Part shown: one piece after another, positions 35,886-44,519 of the stretch
Numbering within the stretch: the first letter of the stretch is position 1
Layout: each line of letters begins with the position of its first letter
Origin: Verrucomicrobia bacterium S94
GTDB taxonomy: Bacteria; Verrucomicrobiota; Kiritimatiellia; Kiritimatiellales; Pontiellaceae
NCBI GenBank assembly: GCA_004299845.1
Contig: CP036201.1
Span: 2,976,001 to 3,040,000 of the forward strand
Direction: 5' to 3'
Length of the DNA: 64,000 nucleotides
Notes under the pieces: model-generated
The model's input: only the letters and a program-made list of their open reading frames with translations
The model's database searches: none
What the model was told of the DNA's origin: nothing
Position numbers and translations under genes: made by a program

Positions 35886-36649
35886 TCAATAAAAAACCGG
35901 GCCTGTCCGTCGATTTCATGACGGCTAACCGGAATATCATAAACCGCACTGAGATTTTCCGACGTCAATACGGTATCGACATCATCGTGTTCCACAATCT
36001 CTCCGTCTTTCATGAGGATGATACGGTCGGCATACGACGCCGCCAGATTGATGTCGTGCAGAATGCACAGCACCGTCATACTGAACTGCTCCACCTGCCG
36101 TCGGACATAACCAAGAATCTGACTCTGATGCCGAAGATCCAGTGCGGAAGTCGGTTCATCCAGCATCAGAAGCGCACCCTCCCGCTCCCAGACCTGAGCC
36201 AGTACCCGCGCCAGCTGTACCCGCTGTTTTTCCCCGCCGGAGAGGGTCGAAAATTCGCGTTCTTTCAGGCTGCACGCATCCACATGCTGCAGTGCCTGTT
36301 CTATAATTTTATGGTCCGATTCCGTTTCTCCCCGGACAATATGCGGGTTCCGCCCCATCAGCACCACTTCATGTACTTTAAACGGGAATGCAATTTCGGT
36401 GGACTGCGAAAGAACCGCACGCCGAAGAGCCAGTTCCTTGCGGGAATACTCCTGCAGTTTTTTCCCATCGATGAAAACCTCGCCGCCACTCAGGCGGTTA
36501 GCCCCGCTCAGACATTTCAGCAGCGTCGATTTACCGGCACCGTTCGGTCCGAGCACAACCGTGATTCCTGCTCCGGAAAGTTCAACATTGACCGGTTTGA
36601 GAATCTGTTTTGAACCCACTGAAAAGTGAATATTTTCCGCTTTGATCAT
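35882..36649 (-). CDS. hmuV: Heme ABC transporter ATP-binding protein HmuV
   Basis: The 255-residue ATPase has Walker A (VVLGPNGAGKSTLLKCLSG), the signature LSGGEKQRVQLAR and Walker B (LLMLDEPTSALDLRHQ), followed by the switch His in LCILHDINLAASYADR. It powers heme import through the inner membrane with HmuU and HmuT. The ATG at 36649 overlaps the repaired hmuU stop by 4 bases (ATGA). It is the last gene of the minus-strand heme operon. Confidence 0.9.
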   Translation of the reverse strand: MIKAENIHFSVGSKQILKPVNVELSGAGITVVLGPNGAGKSTLLKCLSGANRLSGGEVFIDGKKLQEYSRKELALRRAVLSQSTEIAFPFKVHEVVLMGRNPHIVRGETESDHKIIEQALQHVDACSLKEREFSTLSGGEKQRVQLARVLAQVWEREGALLMLDEPTSALDLRHQSQILGYVRRQVEQFSMTVLCILHDINLAASYADRIILMKDGEIVEHDDVDTVLTSENLSAVYDIPVSRHEIDGQARFFID

Positions 36650-37652
36650 GATGCCCTCCCTGCATACTGACGAATCAGCAGCCAGAGAAAAAACGGCCCT
36701 CCGATCAGACTCGTAATAATCCCACCGGAATTTCCGCCGGAGCCACAACCGTGCGGGAAACCGTGTCGGCCGCCAGCAGCATGGCAGCACCCAGCAGGGC
36801 TGAAGCGGGAAGAAGGATGCGATGATCGGGCCCGATAAAAAGACGGATCAGATGCGGAACCACCAGCCCCACAAATCCGATAAAACCGCTGACAGCGACG
36901 CCCGCTCCAACGGCCAGGGCAATCATAATGATCAAACGGTTTTTCAGTTTATCACAGTCCACCCCCAGATAACCGGCATCCTCCTCACCCAGCATCAGCA
37001 TATTCAGGTTGCGTGCATTTTTCAGGATAACCATTGAGGCGGGAATAACACACGTGGCGGAAACAATCACTGTAGGCCACAGCGCATTGGCCAGACTGCC
37101 CATCGTCCAGAACGTGAGCGTACGCAGCTGCTGATCATCACTGATATAGGTCAGAAATCCGGTTGCGGAACCTGCAATGGCATTGACTGCAATGCCGGCC
37201 AGCAGCATATAGAGCACCGATACTGATTGCGAAGCCCGTGCAAACCGCATGATGACGAAACAGGTGAAAATGGCGCCGGTAAAAGCAGCTATACTGAGCC
37301 CATAGGTGCCCAGAAAACCGGCGGTCGGGCCAACCAGCACAATCATAACCGCAACAGCAAGCGAAGCCCCGCTGGTGATCCCGATCAGACCGGGATCAGC
37401 CAGCGGATTCCGGAACAGCCCCTGCATCGCACCCCCGGAAACGGCCAGAGCCGATCCGACAATGACCCCCAGAAGCATGCGCGGAATCCGAATGGAAAAC
37501 AAAACCGCCTGCTGTAAATCATCCAGCTGTCCGCTCAGCAACACCCGCACCGGAATGGCAACCGCACCGACCGAAACCGCAACCAGAACAGCCAGAAGCA
37601 GCACCACCGCAAGAAGGATCAGCCAGCGGATCTGTTTTCCGGTTTTACTCAT
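36646..37652 (-). CDS. hmuU: Heme ABC transporter permease HmuU (single-base frameshift near the 3' end)
   Basis: This FecCD-type permease starts with SKTGKQIRWLILLAVVLLL (ATG 37652), has about ten spans and the conserved GAMQGLFRNPLADPGLIGI and ISGFIGFVGLVVPHLIRL-like segments (here VSGFIGFVGLVVPHLIRL). The frame breaks after APAEIPVG: as given it ends LLRV and stop at 36705. Restoring one G in the run 36721-36723 gives IITSLIGGPFFLWLLIRQY, exactly the family ending, and a stop overlapping hmuV (ATGA). A missing base in sequencing is the simplest explanation; a real mutation would remove the last helix. Confidence 0.88.
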
Positions 37653-38466
37653 AGGAACGATGCAGTTCCGTCGCCGCTTCAATAACACGCGGCCCGAAAC
37701 CGAGCAGAAGCAGAGAATCCATTTCAATGAATTTTTTATTCTTCCCCGCCGGCGTCAGTGCTACCCCGGGAATGGCCAGCACATTCTGATGTTGTCCCGG
37801 AGCCGGAACCCCTGTCGTGGACGTCAGAATATAATCCGGTTTCAGTTCGATCAGCTCCTCCGGAGAAAGCGGTTTATACCCCTGAAATTCCGTCACCGCA
37901 TTTTCGGCACCGGACAGAGCGATGATTTCATCCGCCGTGGTGCCTTTCCCTCCGGCCTGCGGAGCCCCGCCGTGCGTCAGAATAAAAAGAACCCTGGGTT
38001 TATTTTCCACGCTCGCCAGTTCAGCATCGAGAACAGCTTTTTCCGCTTTTAACGTTGCAATCAGCGCCGCCGCTTCATCGGTTTTCTCCAATTTAACCCC
38101 GATGTCGCGGATATTCTCCAGCACACCGTCGAAACTTTCCGCAGCGTCCAGTTTGAGGATATCCACCCCCGTACTTTCCAGCTGCCGGATCACCGCCGGC
38201 GGTCCGGCCTTATCGGTCAGAATCACCAGATCCGGATTAAGGGAAATGATGCCCTCCGCAGGCAGCATCCGCTGATATCCCACCTTTGGAAGCCGGTTGG
38301 CCTCCGGCGGGTAATAACTGGAAACACAGTTCCCGACCAGCAGGTCCTGTGCACCCAGCGCATACACGATTTCGTTCACCGCGCCGCCGACCACCACCAG
38401 CCGCTCCGGTGCCGCGCGCCCGATGGATGCAATGGCAAGCAGTATGCTTAGAAACAACGTCCTCAT
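37645..38466 (-). CDS. hmuT: Periplasmic heme-binding protein HmuT
   Basis: The 273-residue protein has a cleavable signal (FLSILLAIASIGRA) and a cluster A/B BTUF-like fold: RLVVVGGAVNEIVYALGAQD, VGYQRMLPAEGIISLNPDLV, and GGAPQAGGKGTTADEIIAL. These are typical of heme-binding HmuT/ShuT. No lipobox is seen, so it is probably soluble in the periplasm. It overlaps hmuU by 8 bases and hmuS by 4, giving a tightly packed operon. Confidence 0.9.
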   Translation of the reverse strand: MRTLFLSILLAIASIGRAAPERLVVVGGAVNEIVYALGAQDLLVGNCVSSYYPPEANRLPKVGYQRMLPAEGIISLNPDLVILTDKAGPPAVIRQLESTGVDILKLDAAESFDGVLENIRDIGVKLEKTDEAAALIATLKAEKAVLDAELASVENKPRVLFILTHGGAPQAGGKGTTADEIIALSGAENAVTEFQGYKPLSPEELIELKPDYILTSTTGVPAPGQHQNVLAIPGVALTPAGKNKKFIEMDSLLLLGFGPRVIEAATELHRSYE

Positions 38467-39539
38467 GCAGACACCTCTTCACGCGGCAGTTCCGCAACAA
38501 TTTCACGCCACAGTTCGAGCTCCGGAATTCCGGGTTTGCGCTTCCCGAAAAAGGTAACAATCAGCTCACCTTCGGCATCAAACACTTCAACCGCCGTAAC
38601 ATGTCCGGTTTCGGTCGGTTTCCGCGTGACCCAGGTGTTGGCAATCGACGTGGTTTTCAGATGCAGGTTGAAGTCCGGATCAAGCACATTGTACCAACCT
38701 TCCATCTCGACCAGTTTCTGAACCGGCCCGGTATGAATGCCGATGCAGCCGCGGTTGCCGACAAACACCATGATCTCACAGTTTTTATCCCGCGCCGCTT
38801 CGAGCAGCCGTTTAGATGCGTCGTTGCTTACCGGATAGGCGATATCATCGCCCACATTCCGGAAGGCCTGCTGGCGGTCCACCTTGTATTTTCGGAGCAG
38901 CGGGAAAAAGTCGTGTGTATCACGCATGGCCTCCCAGGCTGCACGGAACTCCTGCCAGTCGACTTCCCCGTCCGACGGCGGAGCAGCCGGCGGGTCGTAG
39001 GCCTCGACCTCAATCCAGCGCGGCTGTTCGTCGGCGGCAAACCGTTCAACCAGCTTTTCATACTCATCCAGGTTCGACTCATCGGTCATATAGATCTTAT
39101 GCACAGCAGTGCCGGATTTATCAAAAAACTGCAGACTGCGCATCGTGCGATCCTGCACCAGATCCGTAACGGCAAAACAGAAATTCCAGTGGTTCATAAA
39201 CAGGCGCAGATCAATATCGGCTCCAACAAAAGTTCCGACGACCATCGGCCCGTGCTGCGAAAAATTATAGTTTTTGTAGACGCCCTTGCGCTCATTAACG
39301 CAGTTCTCGTTACGGGTCAGCGCCATAACCTTTCCGAGCGGCTCCATCTGTTCAAGAATCGCCTGTGCTTCGCTTTTCAGACGGATCACATTTTCACCTA
39401 CCCGGCTGGCCAGCAGCTGACCTTCAGACACACCGAGGGCGGCGGCAGCATTGCGGATGCGCATGGGTCTTTCCTCGATCAGTTCCCGGTATTTTTCCCG
39501 CAACTCAGCGGCAGCTTCATCTGTATTTACTTGGTTCAT
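38463..39539 (-). CDS. hmuS: Hemin-degrading/heme-handling factor HmuS (ChuS/HemS type)
   Basis: The 358-residue cytoplasmic protein has two ChuX/HutX-like repeats: GKVMALTRNENCVNERKGVY and FVGADIDLRLFMNHWNFCFA in the first, then CEIMVFVGNRGCIGIHTGPV and HLKTTSIANTWVTRKPT in the second. ChuS-type proteins bind imported heme and release iron or hand it on. In this operon a separate radical SAM enzyme (HutW/ChuW type) lies 5 kb away and could do the ring opening. The length matches the two-repeat family. Confidence 0.9.
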   Translation of the reverse strand: MNQVNTDEAAAELREKYRELIEERPMRIRNAAAALGVSEGQLLASRVGENVIRLKSEAQAILEQMEPLGKVMALTRNENCVNERKGVYKNYNFSQHGPMVVGTFVGADIDLRLFMNHWNFCFAVTDLVQDRTMRSLQFFDKSGTAVHKIYMTDESNLDEYEKLVERFAADEQPRWIEVEAYDPPAAPPSDGEVDWQEFRAAWEAMRDTHDFFPLLRKYKVDRQQAFRNVGDDIAYPVSNDASKRLLEAARDKNCEIMVFVGNRGCIGIHTGPVQKLVEMEGWYNVLDPDFNLHLKTTSIANTWVTRKPTETGHVTAVEVFDAEGELIVTFFGKRKPGIPELELWREIVAELPREEVSA

Positions 39540-39566
39540 GGTTTTCTCCTTGTTTTATAGCCTTGT

Positions 39567-40001
39567 TCAGACGGCCTCCGCCATGGGCTCACGCGCGCCG
39601 TCGCTTTCCTGTTCTTCAAGCAGCTGTTGAAGGGTGATCCCCCGGAAATAATTCCGCAGTGTTCTGCTGGCCCCGCACCACAGATTGTTCATACACGGCA
39701 GCGTGCACCGGCTGCAGCGCTCAAGCTGCCCCACCACATCCAGAATGCCCTCTGCAGCAATGATCAGGTCATACAACGTAATATCGGCAGCAGGACGGCC
39801 CAGCCGGTAACCGCCGTAAATTCCCCGCTGACTGCGAACGAGCCCGGCATTTTTCAGCTGCATGATGATCTGCCCGATATAAGCCGCAGAGATCCCGGTC
39901 TGTTTGGCCAGAAAGGTTTTGGATACCGGCCGGGCGTGACGGTTCCGGGCAATACATAACATAATGCTCGCGGCGCTTAATCCTCTGTTCGATACCGTCA
40001 T
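39567..40001 (-). CDS. Rrf2-family regulator with Cys cluster (iron or Fe-S sensing)
   Basis: The 144-residue winged-helix protein (KTFLAKQTGISAAYIGQIIM, GGYRLGRPAADITLYDLI) carries four cysteines C96, C99, C103 and C109 (CSRCTLPC, then LWC), the region that holds an Fe-S cluster in IscR, NsrR and RirA. It is encoded inside the heme operon between the receptor and hmuS, so it most likely controls heme or iron uptake according to cluster status. This is a RirA-like logic by inference; nitric oxide sensing is the alternative. Confidence 0.85.
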   Translation of the reverse strand: MTVSNRGLSAASIMLCIARNRHARPVSKTFLAKQTGISAAYIGQIIMQLKNAGLVRSQRGIYGGYRLGRPAADITLYDLIIAAEGILDVVGQLERCSRCTLPCMNNLWCGASRTLRNYFRGITLQQLLEEQESDGAREPMAEAV

Positions 40002-40012
40002 TGTTCTATCCT

Positions 40013-42241
40013 TTAAAATGCAACATTCAGAGTGAGGACACCATTGATCCCGGGCTGTACCGACAGCTCCGGATTTTCCAAATCCGCGTGATCCACACGG
40101 CCGGCATTCGGCCAGAGCCAGTATTTTTCATCGGTCAGGTTGCGGATGGTCGCTTCGATGGAAATGCGGCGGGTAATATTCCAGTACGCCGACCAGTCCA
40201 CCACAAACGAGGTGGGCGGCACAAAATAGGTCCAGTCATCAGAAACCTCGTTCTTTTTCGCCCGATAGGTTCCTGTTATACGTGAACCCCATTTTCCGGA
40301 ACCATGGTCGTATGCAAGATAGAGCACGGTCTCAAACGGATCCACGGAATCGACCGCATCACCATCGGTTCGGTTATACCCATCCGACCAGACCGCACGG
40401 ATCCCCGTTGAAAACCCTTCGAGCACATTCCGGAAGGCTCCCAGCCGGAAATCCATCCTGGCCTCTACACCGTAGATTTCCACATTTCCGATATTCTGTA
40501 CCTGACGGCTGGTGGACGAGAGTATGACCTCTTCAATAAAATCCTGATAATAGGTGTAATAGACCGAGGTATCGAAGGAGACCGCCTCTCCACCGCCTTT
40601 GAATCCCACTTCGAACCCATCTGCGGTTTCCTCTTTCAGCCCGGGATTCGGCAGCCGTTCAAAATCGCCGTGATCAAAGTAACCCACATAATTCTCCATC
40701 GAAGGATTCCGCACGCTATGGGCATAACGCGTCCACACCATGGCATTGCGCGACAGCAGATAATCCGCCGAGACACTCGGAGAAACCGCGAAGTTATGAT
40801 AGTCGGCTTTGGGATCGGTTCCCGTTGCGATCAGATAGTCCGGATCGTTCCCCGGTTTAATGGTGTAGTCAATCAGCCGGACGCCTGCAGAAAAATTCCA
40901 GCGGCCACGCGATATCGCATCTTCCATATACGCTTCAAAGCGGTATAGATCCGATGGATCAAACGCATTCGGCGAACTCGTCGGGTTCGGCGCATCATTA
41001 TATACCACATCCCGTTGAAAAGTGTTCTCCGCATGCTCATAGCCCAGCTCAATGCCATAATTGAGTTCATGCTCAAATGCTCCGGCATCAAAATCGTGCA
41101 GCACGTTTGCCGTGGTGCCGATCAGGTCATGATCAAACCCGATATGATCGGTACGCTGCAGATCGTTGGTCACCGGATCGAAACCCGACGGAGCGGGATC
41201 CACCCAGAATGAATTCCGGTGGTTTATGCTCTCCGATTCCGCCGTCTGAAAATAGCCCTTAACCGCCAGCCGGTCCCACCAGCCGGCCTCCGGAGAGCTG
41301 ACATAATCCAGACTGACCCGCGAACGTTCATTCGTATTCTGCGAGGCCGCATAAACCACATCGCCAACTTCTGAGCTGTGCAGTTGCGTGTCGCTCTGAT
41401 AAACAAAATTTTCCGCCGTCAGCCACAACCGGTTCTGTTCATCCGGAATCCAGGATACCGTACTCAGGAAATGGTTCTGCTGATAGTCCAGCGGATTGGC
41501 ATCCACATTCCCTTTGGCATTTTCAACCTCCCGCCCTTCGGTGTACGACTCACTGACGGTGATATACATGTCGTCGCCGCGCACTCCCGCATTCAGCAGT
41601 CCGTTGATACTCCGGTCCACCGACTTCAGCGTTGTACTGCCCCGCACCAGCCAGGGCTCGGGCGAATATTCCAGTTCTTCCGTCAGTGATTTACTTCGGA
41701 ACATCACTGCGCCACCAAGTGCTTCACTGCCATATTGCGCGGAGCCGGGCCCTTTCAGAATATCCACCCCGCCGTACACCCGCGGATCAAAAAAGGTCCT
41801 GCCCATGCCGCCGCTCTGATTAAATTCCGGCGGCTGGCGAATTCCGTCAATCGTCATAAGCAGCCGGTTTCCGCCGACACCGCGGATCTGATAACTGGTA
41901 AACCCGTTATTTCCATAAGGTACATAAGGATCCGCTCCCACAACATCGGTCGGAATGGAAACTCCGGGCTGATAGCGGGCAACATCCCCGGCATCGGACA
42001 CCGAACCGCCTTTATGCGAATCAAAATCCATGCGGACGACGGAAGCCGGAATACGGTCCGTCTCCTTCCGATCCCGGGAACCGTCGACTTCGGTAACACC
42101 CAGTTCGGGCGGAAGATCCTCTCCCTCCGCGCCCTGAGACCACGAACGCTGCGCTATCCCTGCACAACATCCGGCCAGAACAATTAATGTGGCTCTGAAT
42201 GGTACGTACAAAATATTACTCCAACCAGGCCTCCACAGCAT
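40013..42241 (-). CDS. TonB-dependent outer-membrane receptor, heme type
   Basis: The 742-residue receptor has an N-terminal export signal (LIVLAGCCAGIAQRSWS), a plug (VARYQPGVSIPTDVVG, YQIRGVGGNRLLMTIDGIRQ, DILKGPGSAQYGSEALGG) and a beta-barrel ending in Phe (NGVLTLNVAF). NPGLKEETADGFEVGF corresponds to the NPNLKPE motif of heme/hemoglobin receptors. Together with the hmu genes downstream this supports heme uptake. The start overlaps the previous secreted-protein gene by 26 bases, so translation is coupled; the exact start is uncertain. Confidence 0.88.
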   Translation of the reverse strand: MLWRPGWSNILYVPFRATLIVLAGCCAGIAQRSWSQGAEGEDLPPELGVTEVDGSRDRKETDRIPASVVRMDFDSHKGGSVSDAGDVARYQPGVSIPTDVVGADPYVPYGNNGFTSYQIRGVGGNRLLMTIDGIRQPPEFNQSGGMGRTFFDPRVYGGVDILKGPGSAQYGSEALGGAVMFRSKSLTEELEYSPEPWLVRGSTTLKSVDRSINGLLNAGVRGDDMYITVSESYTEGREVENAKGNVDANPLDYQQNHFLSTVSWIPDEQNRLWLTAENFVYQSDTQLHSSEVGDVVYAASQNTNERSRVSLDYVSSPEAGWWDRLAVKGYFQTAESESINHRNSFWVDPAPSGFDPVTNDLQRTDHIGFDHDLIGTTANVLHDFDAGAFEHELNYGIELGYEHAENTFQRDVVYNDAPNPTSSPNAFDPSDLYRFEAYMEDAISRGRWNFSAGVRLIDYTIKPGNDPDYLIATGTDPKADYHNFAVSPSVSADYLLSRNAMVWTRYAHSVRNPSMENYVGYFDHGDFERLPNPGLKEETADGFEVGFKGGGEAVSFDTSVYYTYYQDFIEEVILSSTSRQVQNIGNVEIYGVEARMDFRLGAFRNVLEGFSTGIRAVWSDGYNRTDGDAVDSVDPFETVLYLAYDHGSGKWGSRITGTYRAKKNEVSDDWTYFVPPTSFVVDWSAYWNITRRISIEATIRNLTDEKYWLWPNAGRVDHADLENPELSVQPGINGVLTLNVAF

Positions 42242-43028
42242 AGAACCCCTGGGCGTTCAGCGTGGAATTGGTTATTGAAAGGGTTGATCCGTCACCGGAA
42301 ACCGGACCGGCAACAACCGCCCATTCCGTCAACGCATTGGTAAGAGACTGCGAACAGATCAGTTGATAGACCACCCCCGGCTCACTTGTAAACCGGAGCA
42401 CCGGATCGGTTCCGCTGAACGTTATTTCCAGCTCAGGTACCGGGGCGGTCGGCACGCCCGCCTCGGTATCCAGACGCAGTTCATCCAGGCTGGAATGGAT
42501 AACCGTATCAAACCGGATCGTATAGTTTGTTGCGTTCAGTCCCGCCAGATCCCACTCCATTTTATAGCCCAGTGTGTGGTATTGCCCATACTCCCCCTGA
42601 TCATCCACAAAATGATAAAAATTCGTCAGGCTGTCCGGAGATAATGACATTCCGCCATCCAGTTCCAGTCGCACGGTTTCGTTCGACAGCGCATCGGCCT
42701 CGCCCCAGGTAAAAAACTGCAGACAGACTTTTCCCAATACATTCGTCGAAGAACCGGTCAGCTCAAACGACAGATCGGACGAATAGCTGTATATATTTCC
42801 ACTGCTCGTAATCAGAGCAGGATTAAACTGCCGCAGCTCCAGATTGGGCGATCCCGATTCCCACTGCGGGGTATTCACCCCCGCAGTGGTATTGGCATAG
42901 GTAAATGTTGACCACTGCGCAAACTGGCTCTCCCCCGTATACCCGGGATCAAGAAAAGTCAGCGCCGATACACTTTGAACGAGACCGGAAACGGCGGCAA
43001 AAAACGGCAGAAGTTTTGTATTCATCAC
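42216..43028 (-). CDS. Secreted protein co-transcribed with the heme receptor, possible hemophore
   Basis: The 270-residue protein has a signal peptide (LLPFFAAVSGLVQSVSA), a beta-rich domain (about 22-190; FLDPGYTGESQFAQW, EWDLAGLNATNYTIRFD) and a C-terminal module of about 70 residues (LEITFSGTDPVLRFTSEP, VYQLICSQSLTNALTEW, FYAVEAWLE) that is common on PVC secreted proteins. I do not recognise the main domain. Being first or second in the heme operon and overlapping the receptor gene, it may bind heme outside the cell, like HmuY or HasA, but no heme-ligand motif is proven. Confidence 0.7.
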   Translation of the reverse strand: MMNTKLLPFFAAVSGLVQSVSALTFLDPGYTGESQFAQWSTFTYANTTAGVNTPQWESGSPNLELRQFNPALITSSGNIYSYSSDLSFELTGSSTNVLGKVCLQFFTWGEADALSNETVRLELDGGMSLSPDSLTNFYHFVDDQGEYGQYHTLGYKMEWDLAGLNATNYTIRFDTVIHSSLDELRLDTEAGVPTAPVPELEITFSGTDPVLRFTSEPGVVYQLICSQSLTNALTEWAVVAGPVSGDGSTLSITNSTLNAQGFYAVEAWLE

Positions 43029-43058
43029 ATGTATTCCCTGTATCGACGCAGATTTCAG

Positions 43059-43751
43059 TTAGCAGATACGCATACGGCGCAGCATAAACAGGGCCCCGCC
43101 GGCACCACCGATCAGCACCATCGTGGCCGGTTCCGGAATCGCTTCGGTATACGTGTCGCTCTGCTCCAGCTGCAGTCCATACTGCTGTGCGTGCTCACCG
43201 ACATCGTAGCTGATGGAGAATGAAGTCACCGTTTCGCCCAGGCTGCTCAGGTCCCACTGGAATACATCGGTCGTCAGCGTAACCTCAAATCCGCCGATAG
43301 TGTCGTTATAGGAACCCAGATTGAAGGTCGAGTCCGCGGCACCGATCACGGTAGATCCGTTTATTGTCAAAGTAGGCCCGTTAGTGAAGCTTGCCGAAGT
43401 GCCCGCACCGTACCCCACCGCAAATACAATCGTCTCCAGATCCGCAACCACACTGTCCTGCGAGACTTCAAAAACACCGCCCGCCGGGGAATAAAGAGAG
43501 GAACCGCCCGCATAGCCGGTTCCGGAAATTTTAGCCAATTCACCGCCATTCGATCCTGCCTCATTTGCAACCATCGGACCCGGCCATGCACCGGAGCCCG
43601 GATACGAGCCATAGCCCGGATACTGGGCACTGGTCAGCCCGTCCCAGCCGTCATACAGTGTGTTCCCGCTCAAACCGAAATCAGTCAGCGACGCCTGCGA
43701 TACAGCCGCAGCCATCAGAGCCGCTGCCATCATTTTTATTTTTTTATTCAT
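43059..43751 (-). CDS. PEP-CTERM secreted protein heading the heme operon
   Basis: The 230-residue protein has a signal peptide (KMMAAALMAAAVSQAS), a beta-rich body and a classical C-terminal sorting signal: IPEPATMVLIGGAGGALFML and RRMRIC. PEP-CTERM tails are processed by exosortase and direct proteins to the surface or matrix. The central part (SLGETVTSFSISYDVGEHAQ) resembles the neighbouring secreted protein only in general style. Start ATG 43751 follows AAGGAGAA. Its place directly before the heme receptor and behind a candidate Fur box suggests an iron-regulated surface heme binder. Confidence 0.78.
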   Translation of the reverse strand: MNKKIKMMAAALMAAAVSQASLTDFGLSGNTLYDGWDGLTSAQYPGYGSYPGSGAWPGPMVANEAGSNGGELAKISGTGYAGGSSLYSPAGGVFEVSQDSVVADLETIVFAVGYGAGTSASFTNGPTLTINGSTVIGAADSTFNLGSYNDTIGGFEVTLTTDVFQWDLSSLGETVTSFSISYDVGEHAQQYGLQLEQSDTYTEAIPEPATMVLIGGAGGALFMLRRMRIC

Positions 43752-44267
43752 ATGTTCTCCTTGTTTGAAAAGTAAGGTGCTGTTGATACGCATTCTCATC
43801 CACGGCCTCTACTCCGGCACGGAGCAAAAACAGCCCGGGACGGAGAGCGGGAACAGCCTGAAGCAGATCCGGAACTGTTTACCGTGCAGACCGCAAAACC
43901 AACACCCCACTGTCCCTGCATACAAAAGGGCCGGGCGAGGAGCCACACCCGCCCGGCCCGTACATGAACGCCGAGGAAGCGTCACACATAACTAACCAAG
44001 TAATAATCAAGCAGTCGGATGGTTCAGAGGGGATAGCTCTGTCCGTCAATTGATCATGCATACACCCTAATGGATCCCCCTCCCCGCCTCCACCCGGTCA
44101 CGGAGCAAAAACAACCCGGGGCGGAGCGCCTGAAGTTAAGACCAGCTAAAACTGCAACACGGTATCAATTAAGCAGTTGCCGCTTTTTAGCGTGCATGCA
44201 GTCCCGGGAGTGCTACCGTACTTTCATTAAAGCGGAATTCCGCATAACTTAACCAAGGAGGGTTATT
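43752..44267. other. 516-base intergenic region with a 28-base duplicated element and a GC-rich hairpin
   Basis: The region separates the heme operon and the ferredoxin gene. A 28-base element starting CACGGAGCAAAAACA occurs at 43818-43845 and 44099-44126 with 26 identical bases. Between them GGGCCGGGCG (43928-43937) and CGCCCGGCCC (43950-43959) form a perfect 10-base stem with a 12-base loop and no T-run. I find no gene. It may hold a structured leader or a regulatory RNA; a known riboswitch class was not recognised. Confidence 0.5.
43784..43798 (-). promoter_or_regulatory. Candidate Fur box upstream of the heme operon
   Basis: The plus strand reads TGATACGCATTCTCA (minus: TGAGAATGCGTATCA). 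It matches the 7-1-7 Fur consensus TGATAAT-A-ATTATCA at 11 of 14 arm positions. It lies 33 bases before the first gene of the heme operon. It is consistent with iron repression; no fur gene is in the window. Confidence 0.5.
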
Positions 44268-44438
44268 ATGGCCTATGTAATCTCAGACGAATGCACCAGC
44301 TGTGGCGCCTGCGCAAGCGAATGCCCGGTCGATGCCATCAGCGAAGGCGACGGCAAATACGTCATCAATGCCGACACCTGCACCGATTGCGGGTCCTGCG
44401 AAGCAGTCTGCCCGGTTGATGCCATCTCTGCCGGTTAG
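44268..44438 (+). CDS. 2x[4Fe-4S] ferredoxin, copy 1
   Basis: This 56-residue bacterial-type ferredoxin has two CxxCxxCxxxC(P) clusters: CTSCGACASECP and CTDCGSCEAVCP. It is an electron donor for low-potential reactions. Its ribosome site AAGGAGG lies in a leader (TTAACCAAGGAG) also found before ferredoxin copy 2 at 54110. It is near the radical SAM heme enzyme, for which it may supply electrons, and is followed by a terminator shared with that convergent gene. Confidence 0.93.
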   Translation: MAYVISDECTSCGACASECPVDAISEGDGKYVINADTCTDCGSCEAVCPVDAISAG

Positions 44439-44460
44439 CCCTGTTCCGGAAGCAGAAAAC

Positions 44461-44497
44461 AAAAACCCCGCCATCCATTTCAGCGGGGTTTCTTTCT
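44461..44497. terminator. Bidirectional terminator between ferredoxin 1 and the HutW gene
   Basis: AACCCCGC (44464-44471) and GCGGGGTT (44483-44490) form a stem flanked by AAAAA on the left and TTCTTTC on the right. It can end transcription from both strands, and both converging genes end nearby. Confidence 0.8.
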
Positions 44498-44519
44498 GCT
44501 CCAATAACGGACAATCGCC

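Noticed and set aside
38286-39560. 424-codon plus-strand frame opposite hmuS
   Set aside because: Antisense shadow of hmuS and the start of hmuT. No recognisable motif or ribosome site.
43752-44267. Cobalamin-type riboswitch in the structured gap
   Set aside because: I could not find a B12-box-like core; only a simple GC hairpin and a duplicated element are visible.
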